NCBI GenBank assembly: GCA_039028975.1
Contig: JBCCHB010000056.1
Coordinates: 27,878-91,877 of the forward strand
Reading direction: 5' to 3'
Length of the DNA stretch: 64,000 bases
From: JAHBNG01 sp039028975
GTDB lineage: Bacteria > Chloroflexota > Anaerolineae > Caldilineales > Caldilineaceae
Both the position numbers and the translations under genes were made by a program. Every line of letters begins with the position of its first letter. Position 1 is the first letter of the stretch. Below are positions 25,867 to 35,100 of this stretch, piece after piece. The notes below the pieces were generated by a model, which made no database searches, was not told where the DNA came from, and saw only the letters and a program-made list of their open reading frames with translations.

Positions 25867-26586
25867 ATGCAGTCGAAAAATGGAGCATGTCGGCCAACAA
25901 TTGAAAGGCTAGCTAAACACCACAAGTGGAGATTAGCTTCAGTTGATGAGCTGATGGAGTGTGTTGGGTATAAAAGTCAAAAAATGCAATTGCACCAGGT
26001 CAATTGTGGACGACTGGGATTGACTTGCTACAGCCGATATTTATATGATGCATGCTGCACCTCGGATAATAGCCGTAGGGAGCGGGCTTATACCGAGTTA
26101 GATAATTACATTCGAGGCGTTTCTCAGAGTAAGTGGGCCGATTTGGGCGAAGAGGTGGCTTCTTTAGCCATACATATCATCCTTGAAAAACTGACCAATT
26201 GTCATACGCCCGAAGCGTTCCTACATTTTGTTAACTATAAAATTCTCGATGCCCGTAAACGGATAATTTATGCGAATGATCGTGAGGCGAAAATTGGAGA
26301 CACGCTTCAAGCCCACCTTTTGCATTTGCATAGGCTTTACGGTCAATGTGTCGAGAAACAAGTAGAAGAACAGGAAGGCTTTCATCAACTGTACCGGGCC
26401 GTGCAAAAGTTACCGAACGAACGCCAACGCACTGTGATTTTATTACGTTACATCGACGGTCTTAGCGATCAGGAGATTGCTGAATGGTTGCAAATCACTC
26501 CGGGCAATGTCCGTACACTGCGCTCAAGGGGACTGGAAAAATTACGGCACAATGATGAGTTGCGTCGTTACTTTTTGGATGGCTAA
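25867..26586 (+). CDS. Sigma-70 family RNA polymerase sigma factor
   Basis: A 239-aa product. C-terminal region 4 is clear: LPNERQRTVILLRYIDGLSDQEIAEWLQITPGNVRTL ending RGLEKLR. A region-2-like segment precedes it (RAYTELDNYI..FVNYKILDARKR). An N-terminal extension of about 60 residues is unlike standard ECF factors. The start is uncertain: the ATG at 25867 is preferred over a TTG at 25801, and neither has a strong ribosome site. It overlaps the next gene by 8 bases (ATGGCTAA), typical of sigma/anti-sigma pairs. Confidence 0.82.
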   Translation: MQSKNGACRPTIERLAKHHKWRLASVDELMECVGYKSQKMQLHQVNCGRLGLTCYSRYLYDACCTSDNSRRERAYTELDNYIRGVSQSKWADLGEEVASLAIHIILEKLTNCHTPEAFLHFVNYKILDARKRIIYANDREAKIGDTLQAHLLHLHRLYGQCVEKQVEEQEGFHQLYRAVQKLPNERQRTVILLRYIDGLSDQEIAEWLQITPGNVRTLRSRGLEKLRHNDELRRYFLDG

Positions 26587-27367
26587 AAATATGGATATGA
26601 ATCAATCAGATGACCCAAAGAGACTTCAATATTTTGCTCGAGCCTTGCAAGCCGAAGAGGAAGATTCCCTAATATGCCCAGAGGTAGAAGCCCTGCTGCC
26701 AGAGTACAGACATGCCGTGTGGATGCACCAGCAGAAGCAACCGGAATGGCAAGATGTAACGCGCCATCTGGCCGCTTGCCCCAGTTGCGGTGCACAATAT
26801 GAAATGATGGTTGAGCTAGAAATTGATGCGCTGGCAATAGATATTGAGAGCGAGAGTGAGTCTGTGGAGCCAGAATTATATCCATCACTTCAGACAAACC
26901 AGCCCGAAACGGCCGAGCCACACGATGAGGAGCAAAGGAAACCATTACTTTCACCTTCATTCTGGAAATGGGATATGACCACGCTCTTCGTTGATCTAGG
27001 TGCCGCACTTCAAAACGCCATGCCCCAACAGCGAATGGCTCCCCAAGGTTTTAGAGCAACTGACTCAAATTCCTCAAGTGCTGTCTACGAATTTGCGATT
27101 GATGGTCTGGGTGAGGCGAATATTTTTATGACAATAGAACAATCGACCCATAAGCCTAATGAATATGGCATTACGATACAGGTTAAGCTACCGTCCGATG
27201 GCTCGGTAAAGAGTGAACTGCCACAATTTAGTGAAACGGAGGCGACCCTACACATTCGAGGTTCTGGCAGCCATACTCAACTTGTCGATGGGTTAGGGGA
27301 AGTATATTTCAAGGTTGCTCAAAGCGATCTCGAATCGATCAGTCTGGAGATTGTCCCAGATAGCTAG
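26579..27367 (+). CDS. Zinc-finger (ZAS-type) anti-sigma factor candidate
   Basis: A 262-aa soluble protein. It has C33 and the H63-x3-C67-x2-C70 motif (RHLAACPSCGAQY) characteristic of ZAS/zf-HC2 anti-sigma factors, which hold an ECF sigma factor inactive. After an acidic Ser/Glu-rich linker comes a beta-rich domain of about 130 residues that I do not recognise. There is no membrane segment, so a signal must be received in the cytoplasm, for example by proteolysis or by the C-terminal domain. The start is the ATG overlapping the sigma stop; ATG at 26591 is an alternative. The gene converges on the TPR-CHAT protease gene. Confidence 0.72.
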   Translation: MAKNMDMNQSDDPKRLQYFARALQAEEEDSLICPEVEALLPEYRHAVWMHQQKQPEWQDVTRHLAACPSCGAQYEMMVELEIDALAIDIESESESVEPELYPSLQTNQPETAEPHDEEQRKPLLSPSFWKWDMTTLFVDLGAALQNAMPQQRMAPQGFRATDSNSSSAVYEFAIDGLGEANIFMTIEQSTHKPNEYGITIQVKLPSDGSVKSELPQFSETEATLHIRGSGSHTQLVDGLGEVYFKVAQSDLESISLEIVPDS

Positions 27368-27592
27368 TATCACTTGGATCACCAAGCAATTTGGTGCGCA
27401 CCTAGCGAAGAATCTCGACTCCACCACCTCATGAATAGGTTGGATTGCAATCTGCCTTGAAAAATGGTACACGGATTAGATAGATTAGCAGGATCTTTTT
27501 CATCCTCCGTGGTGCAGCTCCAGCCATGAAAAATTACCGAGAATGTCTATTTACTTTAGCCTCCTAGCGGATTATCCGGTGAATCCCAAAGA

Positions 27593-27627
27593 TTCGTTGT
27601 TCGTTCAGCCACACAATGAACAACGAA
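27593..27627. terminator. Inverted repeat between convergent genes
   Basis: Arms TTCGTTGTTCGTT and AATGAACAACGAA (one mismatch in 13) flank a 9-base loop. The site sits between the ends of the anti-sigma candidate and the CHAT gene, and probably terminates transcription in one or both directions. There is no long U-run. Apart from this hairpin, the 311-base gap holds no feature I can support. Confidence 0.5.
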
Positions 27628-27678
27628 ACACGAGGATTGAACGAATTTTCAGTGAATAAAGCCCGGCATATGTCTACA

Positions 27679-29934
27679 TCAAAATCCGCTGATCAACATG
27701 AATGCGGCCCAATATTTAAGATCCTCATAGGCAGGCTCATTCTGGTTTCCATTGACCAAATCCTGAAAACGGAGCGCCGTCCAATCGAGCGTTTGGTCAC
27801 CAGCAAACTTTGTCGCAATTTGCCTGACTTCATGGCGGGTAAGCTGACGTAGATATAGCTGCGCATTCTTTAACGCTTCAGCAAAAGGCACTTTCTTCTG
27901 GACTTGCTCATAAAATTTTTGCATCAGGACCCGAGTTGCCAAGTCGTCAACCTGCCATACTGTGATCAGCATGGCCGAGGTGCCTGCGGCAATGAAAGCA
28001 CGGGTAAAACCCATGAGTTCGTCGCCACGCTGGACATAGCTAGACCCACTTTCGCAGGCGCTGATAGTCACCAGATCAGATTGAAGTCTTAAGGATTCCA
28101 GCACATCGCGAGCGGTTAGCCGCTCGTCTGGCCCCAGTTCCAAATATGAATCTAGTGGCGCACCAGCGTCAAATTGGCCATGACAGGCGAAATGGAGATA
28201 ACGATACGCCGCAGCCTCGGTTAGCAACTTAGCCTTTTTGGGAAAATGGCCAGCCCAAGCATGGCCACCAACGAGCCGGACAACATCCCGCGCTTCATCT
28301 TCTGCAAAGTAGAGCGTGCCAGTATCGTGACCGTTGTAGCCCAAAGCCAGACAGCCCAGTTTGTCTTTCTGTTTGCGTAAACCTGCCGATCTGTGTAAAT
28401 GCAGAAGAATAGATGCGCTTGGTGCATAAGTAATTGAGGGACCATCTAGGCGAAGAAGTGAAACACCATCCGGAGTCATGAGCGAATGAAAAGGAATATA
28501 GTGAAGGGGGCCGTGAGGGATAATGCAGATTTTCTCTTTATGATGAATCAGATGCTCAATCGGCGCGAGCAACATTCCATATAAGTGTGGTTGCTTGGCT
28601 TCATGAGTCAAACGGCGCAGCGAAGCATTTTCAAGTTGACCCGGGAGAAGACGGTTCGGGTCCAAGTCGAGATCGTGAACCTCTAGCGCTTGGTGGGTGA
28701 TGGCAAAGAGTAACGTGGTTCGGCGAGGGAATCGGTGACGGACAAAACGCGCATTGTCGCGAAATCGAGCTGCAGGCGATTCATAAAGCCCTGTCGTAAA
28801 GTAATAGAGGAGCAAAGCATTCTCTGGCAGCATCTGCTGAATAACGGATAGCTTAACAGGCTGAGGGGCCAGCTTAGAATTGACGGTCTCACCAATACCC
28901 TGTGCTAACGCCGAGGTCCTGCTATCCAGTAGATCGAGCATCCCGCGTGCACGCGCCCTTTCCATAACGTCAAAAGTCTCATGATATTCCTGCATATCGG
29001 AAGACAACAAAATCATGTTGGCATAAATTTCTGCTGCAGTTACAAAGTAGCTAATGCGTATTTCATCAGACGAAATCGTTGAGCGTTGGCTATCTATACA
29101 ATCAATTGACTCCTGATAGAAATGTAATGCCGTTTGATGTTCTCCACTATCTTGATATAGTTTTCCTAAATTCGCGAGTACATCGATGATTTCTTGAGGA
29201 GCGGAGTTGTTTTGGAAATAGGCTAAGGCATATTCATATTTTTCGCTGGCTTTGGCGAAATCACCTTTTTTGTGAAGGATTTCGCCAAAATTCTTGACAG
29301 CTTGCGTCATACCAAAATTATCATTCAGAAGCTGGCAGTAATGAAAAAATTGGCTATAGCATCTAACGGCATTGTCCAACTCGCCCAGATTCAGGTGTAT
29401 TGTGCCCAACGTATTCCACCCAAAAGATAAAATGCGTAATTTGTCGCCTGTCTCTTCTCCTAGACCGTTTAAAATTTCCAGGGCCTTCAAACAGTTAATT
29501 TTAGCTTCAGATAATGCATTCGGCCCTACTTCAGCCTGTTCAAACTTTACCCGAAGGGTAATTGCAATGTTTTGATAAATCTTTGCCTGTTCAACGGGTT
29601 GCTCATCAAAATATGGAAGACTGTTTATCAGGTTATTATTCGAATCTTGCCATCTACCTTGCACAAAATTGATCTTGGCTATTGCATGCAGCGTCCGTCC
29701 TCTAAGCTCTGGTTCAATCTCTTCTTGCAATAACTTTTTTAGGGAATTCTCTGCCTTACCAGAGTCATTATCCTTCACATAATCTAAAATCGTTTGAAAC
29801 AGATCGCGCCACAGATTTGCGTTTGTTATTTCAATAAGCTTGCTCAGAATCCGTTCACATGTTTCGAAGTCACGACGATTCAGCGCAGTGTAGAACGGCT
29901 GGATCAAATCTTTTAATGCTGTCTTACCAATCAT
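27679..29934 (-). CDS. TPR-CHAT caspase-like protease
   Basis: A 751-aa cytoplasmic protein. Residues 1-330 are TPR repeats (for example AKIYQNIAITLRVKFEQAEVG and DVLANLGKLYQDSGEHQTAL). Residues about 440-751 are a CHAT domain: IPHGPLHYIPFHSL, the catalytic His in HFACHGQFD (H585) and the catalytic Cys in ISACESG (C627), then the QVDDLATRVLMQKFY element. CHAT proteins are separase/caspase-like cysteine proteases switched on by their TPR part; in type III-E CRISPR (Craspase) a TPR-CHAT protease cleaves the inhibitor of an ECF sigma factor. Here a sigma factor and an anti-sigma candidate lie next door, but no cas genes do. It is divergent from the membrane stalk protein, 45 bases apart. Confidence 0.88.
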   Translation of the reverse strand: MIGKTALKDLIQPFYTALNRRDFETCERILSKLIEITNANLWRDLFQTILDYVKDNDSGKAENSLKKLLQEEIEPELRGRTLHAIAKINFVQGRWQDSNNNLINSLPYFDEQPVEQAKIYQNIAITLRVKFEQAEVGPNALSEAKINCLKALEILNGLGEETGDKLRILSFGWNTLGTIHLNLGELDNAVRCYSQFFHYCQLLNDNFGMTQAVKNFGEILHKKGDFAKASEKYEYALAYFQNNSAPQEIIDVLANLGKLYQDSGEHQTALHFYQESIDCIDSQRSTISSDEIRISYFVTAAEIYANMILLSSDMQEYHETFDVMERARARGMLDLLDSRTSALAQGIGETVNSKLAPQPVKLSVIQQMLPENALLLYYFTTGLYESPAARFRDNARFVRHRFPRRTTLLFAITHQALEVHDLDLDPNRLLPGQLENASLRRLTHEAKQPHLYGMLLAPIEHLIHHKEKICIIPHGPLHYIPFHSLMTPDGVSLLRLDGPSITYAPSASILLHLHRSAGLRKQKDKLGCLALGYNGHDTGTLYFAEDEARDVVRLVGGHAWAGHFPKKAKLLTEAAAYRYLHFACHGQFDAGAPLDSYLELGPDERLTARDVLESLRLQSDLVTISACESGSSYVQRGDELMGFTRAFIAAGTSAMLITVWQVDDLATRVLMQKFYEQVQKKVPFAEALKNAQLYLRQLTRHEVRQIATKFAGDQTLDWTALRFQDLVNGNQNEPAYEDLKYWAAFMLISGF

Positions 29935-29979
29935 AATTATTTAACAGATCAGTCGAAAAATATTTAAGAGGTGCATCCA

Positions 29980-31695
29980 ATGATGGTGTCTAAACTAAAA
30001 TATTACAAAAAACATTACGCTCTAATGGTAGACGCTTCTTTTTCGACATACCCTCAGCAAGCAAAGATAGTAGGGGTATGTGTAGGTCTCGTGATGGCGA
30101 CCATTTTATCTCTCAGCATTCTGCTCTTACTTATAGGGGGTTCAGCGGTTGGCGGAGATAATTTATCATCGTTCAGCGTCACTGGATCTACCAATGTATC
30201 TTCCCGCACTCAAAGCGACAGTAGCGAATCTGCAAGCCGCCTTAGCCAGCAGATCTGCAATGAATCTGAACAAGATACCTATCCATTTGTCGATATTGTT
30301 CCTAGCTTAGATGGTGAAGAACTTGTCGTCGAATACTATGGCACACTATCGTCATCAGAGACGGTTAGTGTAGAAATATCTACCAAAAGAGCAGACACAG
30401 GGGGCACTTCGAATACGTTTGCATGGACACCTATAGAGCCAGACCTCGACTATATCGAAACCATCAGCGCACTTACTCCAACGATCGATCTATCCGGCAT
30501 TCTAACCGTAACCGTCGGTAGCGAACAGCGCATAACCAATTTCTTTCGCCAGTATATCCCCAGGGAAACACAACCGGAACTTCGCTTTCCCGCAGATATC
30601 GCAGACAGCGTCTTTCACCTGCAAATTCAAAGTACGGACACCTTTACGGGTGACACCTATGTTACTGTTATGCACAGCGTAACGCCCCCTGTTCCAGTAC
30701 CAGATGGTCGTTGCTTTGTGGGCGAAGTTTACAATATTCGAGCTGCCAATGCCAAACCCACAGCAGAACGTCCTATGGAACTCACTTTTTTCTATGAAGA
30801 TATAGGCTTGGCAGGACTCGCTCCGGCCACATTAGATATTTTTGCCTGGAATCGGGAGGCTGGCCCAACGGCATGGCAAGTACTGCCAGAGATTACGCGA
30901 CTGGAACAGGATGGAAGCATTTCTGCTCCGATTCAAGAATTTACTACATATGCCCTCATGGCTGAGATAACCTCAAGTGCTTCATCCTGGACTGATGAAT
31001 TTGATGAACTCACAGGCATTGATCTATCAGAATCAGGATTCGATAACATCTCGTTGGGGGGGACGCCAGAAGACAGGGCATTGGTGCTGGCAGACCCGTC
31101 CAGGTCTGGTTATGCCATATCAAAGCCCATCTCGTTGACTCATCCAGATGCAACCTGGCAAACCTTAACCTACCGTAGTGATACTCGACCACCGACAACA
31201 ACCCTATCGGTCGATGTATTGGCAATAGACAATCGTGTCATTCTTGACGATGTTTCCAGTAGCACAGATTTGTTTACCCTTTCACCGATCACGTACCCTG
31301 TCATAAAATTGCGTGCGAACTTACAATCGACTGTACTGGATGATTCGCCTCTTCTGTTGTCGTGGAGCGTAAATTGGCTTGTGCCTGATGATACACCAAC
31401 CAATACGCCTACCCATACGCCTACCATCACACCTACTATCACACCAACTTTTACGCCAACTGTCACCGCCATACTCACCGCGACACCCACTGCCACATCA
31501 ACCGTAACGCCAACAGAAACCGTGGCAACAACAAACACAAATACGCCAACGGTGACGCCAACTCCATCCCATACGCCGACTCCTCCACTGACAATAACGA
31601 CTTCGCCAACTCCGACGCTGACTGCGACCGTAACACCAACTGTAGCAACACCGACAGAGGCTCAGATGTTCTTTTTACCAGTATTCATTCATTGA
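29980..31695 (+). CDS. Single-pass membrane protein with Thr/Pro stalk
   Basis: A 571-aa product. A cytoplasmic N-terminus of about 25 residues is followed by a membrane helix (VGVCVGLVMATILSLSILLL), an extracellular region of about 420 residues with beta character, a Thr/Pro-rich stalk (TPTITPT-type repeats) and the tail MFFLPVFIH. The start ATG at 29980 has AAGAGGT upstream; a GTG nine bases earlier is less likely. No enzymatic motif is visible. Being divergent from the TPR-CHAT gene with a shared 45-base promoter region, it could be co-regulated with it; a functional link is speculative. Confidence 0.75.
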   Translation: MMVSKLKYYKKHYALMVDASFSTYPQQAKIVGVCVGLVMATILSLSILLLLIGGSAVGGDNLSSFSVTGSTNVSSRTQSDSSESASRLSQQICNESEQDTYPFVDIVPSLDGEELVVEYYGTLSSSETVSVEISTKRADTGGTSNTFAWTPIEPDLDYIETISALTPTIDLSGILTVTVGSEQRITNFFRQYIPRETQPELRFPADIADSVFHLQIQSTDTFTGDTYVTVMHSVTPPVPVPDGRCFVGEVYNIRAANAKPTAERPMELTFFYEDIGLAGLAPATLDIFAWNREAGPTAWQVLPEITRLEQDGSISAPIQEFTTYALMAEITSSASSWTDEFDELTGIDLSESGFDNISLGGTPEDRALVLADPSRSGYAISKPISLTHPDATWQTLTYRSDTRPPTTTLSVDVLAIDNRVILDDVSSSTDLFTLSPITYPVIKLRANLQSTVLDDSPLLLSWSVNWLVPDDTPTNTPTHTPTITPTITPTFTPTVTAILTATPTATSTVTPTETVATTNTNTPTVTPTPSHTPTPPLTITTSPTPTLTATVTPTVATPTEAQMFFLPVFIH

Positions 31696-31756
31696 GCAAC
31701 CGAACGTCACAGGATACATAAGGCCATTCCACAAAAATAATGATCCAAAATTCGAG

Positions 31757-31803
31757 CAGTGAGCACGCCTCGTGCCGGTCACCGCATGAGGGCGTGCTCA
31801 CTG
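31757..31803. terminator. Long stable hairpin after membrane stalk gene
   Basis: CAGTGAGCACGCC and GGCGTGCTCACTG pair perfectly over 13 bp; the stem continues inside with CTCGTGC/GCATGAG around a single bulge. It starts 62 bases after the stop codon. There is no T-run after it, so it is either a factor-dependent terminator/RNA stabiliser or a palindromic repeat. The rest of the gap up to 32117 holds nothing that I can support. Confidence 0.55.
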
Positions 31804-32117
31804 AACAGATACCAACCCGAATTCTTAATGTTGATGATGCACTAGTCCAATAGGGCATAAGTAACTGTACAGTTTCTTTAGCAGGTAGAACTCGATAGTT
31901 GTCATTTCGAGTGGGTCAACGAGGCTATGGGTTCAATAGCGAGTCGATTTTCAGCCCAAATAGTCTCATTTGAGCGGGCAAGACAGTCGAGAAATCCGGC
32001 GTTCGACTACCTATCTATCTGTATAGAAACTTACGCCACGTTGTACTAGAGCTTTTTGACAAAAGAGCAGTCTGTCACTGAATGAATCCGGTGGCTGACA
32101 TAAGGGAGCTATACCAT

Positions 32118-35100
32118 ATGTTGTCTTCAATATCATTCTCAAAAATCTTACATTTTTTGCGGCTTGTACTAAGCCTCTATATCGTATTCCATGCACAACC
32201 CTTGCGTGGGGAATCATCAAACCCTTTCAATATACCCTCAGCCGATATACCCTCAGCCGATATACCCTCAGTCAATGTACCATCCATTCAACTAAGCTCT
32301 CAAGTGGGGTGGGAATCATCTGAAAGCTATCAAACTTTCGATCTGGCCCTAGGCGATGTAGACAAGGATGGCGATCTCGACTTAGCAGTAGTGGATAGTG
32401 GACGAAACGCGCCAATTCGTCTTTATCTGAATCACAATGGCACATTTGCCAAATCCGCTAGCTGGACATCAACAGAAACGCAGAACGCATACAGCGTGGC
32501 CTGGGGAGACGTAGACAATGATGGCGACCTTGATTTAGCCGTGGGCAACTATGAAGCAACCAATCTACTCTATCTGAATGATGGCCATCAGCTCAACCCA
32601 ACGCCCGTGTGGCAATCAACCGAAGTGGATAAGACATACAGCGTGGCCTGGGGAGATGTCAATGGTGACGGCTACCTCGATTTAGCCATTGGCAACGGTG
32701 ACAGTGATGGTGAGCCCAATCGTATTTACCTAAACCAACAAGGCATCCTCGAATCGACTGCCAGTTGGGCTTCTACTGAATTCGATGACACGCGCTCAGT
32801 CGCTTGGGCGGATGTGGACAATGATCAGCAGCTCGATTTAGCAGCAGGAAACGATGGCCAACCCAGCAGACTATACAAAAATACTGGCCAAACGTTAAAC
32901 AATACGGCCAATTGGGTATCGGATCTAGATGACAATACCCAGGACATTGCTTGGGGAGATGTCAATAATGATGGCTACCCTGATCTGGCTGTTGCCAACG
33001 AATATGAACAAGATCATCTTTATATAAACCAAGGCGGGATATTGCCGCCAACTCCAACATGGCATTCAAACGAAGATGATGTAAGTCGTGGAATCGCTTG
33101 GGGGGATGTCGATGCGGATGGCGATGTAGACTTGGTCGTTGCCTTGGACGGTATCTTTACCGGCAATGGCGCAAATATTGGGCGTACGCGTATTTACCTC
33201 AACCAGGAGGGTCAGCTTTCGGCCAGTGAAAGTTGGCGCACAGCAGACAGTCATTATGCCCAAAGTGTGGCCGTAGGTGACATTAGCCATGATGGGTTTC
33301 TTGACTTGGTTATAGGGACCACTGAGAACAACAAAGCCTATTTCAGCCTGAACCAAGTGCTTGGCCCTACGCCCAAATGGGTCTCTGAAGATAACGACAA
33401 TACCCGATGCGTGGCTTGGGGAGACGTCGATGGGGATGGATCCCTGGAGTTGGCCGCGGGTAACTGGGGACAACTGAACACTATCTATCTCAACCAGGAG
33501 AATGTTCAGCTTGGCAGTACTTGGGCTTCGGATGATTCCACCGACTCACAAGCCATCGATGCTGGCGATTTTGATAAGGATGGAGATCTAGATCTGGCCA
33601 TTGCCAAGGATGGGGCCAATTTGGTCTATAGAAATGACAATGGCGTTATCCATACCCCACCCATCTGGACCTCTGACGATACCGATGATACGTGGAGTAT
33701 TGCTTGGGGAGATGTCAACAATGATGGGTATCTCGATTTAGCCATTGGCAACGATGGATCGCCCAACAAGCTCTACTTGAACAATCAAGGTGTGCTTCAA
33801 AGAACACCTAGTTGGGCCTCGGCTGACGATGAGGACACACAAGAGGTGGTCTGGGGAGATATAGACAACGATGGTGATCTGGATCTAGCCGCGCTGAATC
33901 GCAATGCACCAGATCGGGTCTATATTAACGTTGCTGGTCAACTGGCTCCAGATTTTTGGGCATCAACCGAAGATGAGGATACGTGGGCTATCGCTTGGGC
34001 AGACTTGGATGGGAACCAGCAACTCGATCTAATTGTGGGCAACAGCGGTAGCAGCCCCACACGGGTCTATTTCAACAGCGGAAATGGCCAACTTGCCCAA
34101 ACGGCAACGTGGGCATCCACAGAATTGGGAAGTACATTCAGCATTGCCTTAGCCGATATGGACAAAGATGGGGATTTGGATCTGGCCATAGGCAATAGCA
34201 GGGCCAACCACGTTTATGTAAATGGCGGCAGTGGCTTGCCTCAAACTGCCAACTGGATCTCGACTGAAACTGAACGGACCCGTGGGGTAGCTTGGGGTGA
34301 CATCAATAATGATGGGTATCTGGAGCTAGCTGTGGCAACCGAAGGTGGTTTTCAGGGCAGCGATGGGTTGGATAAAGTCTATCTTAATGTTAACGGCACG
34401 CTCCAAACAACCGCCTTTTGGGCCGCAGGTAACAGTAGAGATGAAACGACCAGTGTCGCGTGGGGGGATGTAAACCAAGATGGATATCAAGATCTGGTCT
34501 TTGGGTTAGCCGATGGTGCCAACCGTCTTTATCTGAATCAAAATGGGACCTTCCAAACTACTCCTATCTGGGAATCTATTGCTCTTGATGCCACGCAAAG
34601 CGTCGCCTGGGGAGATCTCAACGGAGACACATTTCCTGAGCTGGCCGTTGGCAACAATGGAGTCAACAAAGTCTATTTGAATCAAAGTGGCGTGTTGGAG
34701 ACAATCGCAAGCTGGACGTCTACTGACCGCAGCAATACATACCAGATCATGTGGGGAGATGTAGACAACGACGGTGATTTAGATCTCATCATCGGCAACG
34801 ACAGAACAGCAAATCGAATCTACATGAATACAGATGGGCAATTGGCAACTGAGGGGATTTCTCTGGGTGATGATGAGCGTACCCAGGCCATTGCGCTGGG
34901 CGATTTTGATAACAACCAGACCCTGGATTTGGCCGTTGGCAACGATGGAGTGAATAAGATTCTGCTTAACAATGGAGGGGCGTTTCAGGTGTCGCAATGG
35001 ATTGCAGACGAGGAGGGTGATACGTACGCCGGATCTTGGGGGGATGTGGATAATGATGGCTATCTTGATCTAGTAGCTGGGGATCGTCTCTTTCACAATC

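Noticed and set aside
25867..29934. Type III-E CRISPR (Craspase) locus
   Set aside because: TPR-CHAT and sigma genes are present, but no gRAMP/Cas7-11, Csx30/31, Cas1/2 or repeat array is in the window; only the signalling part is analogous.
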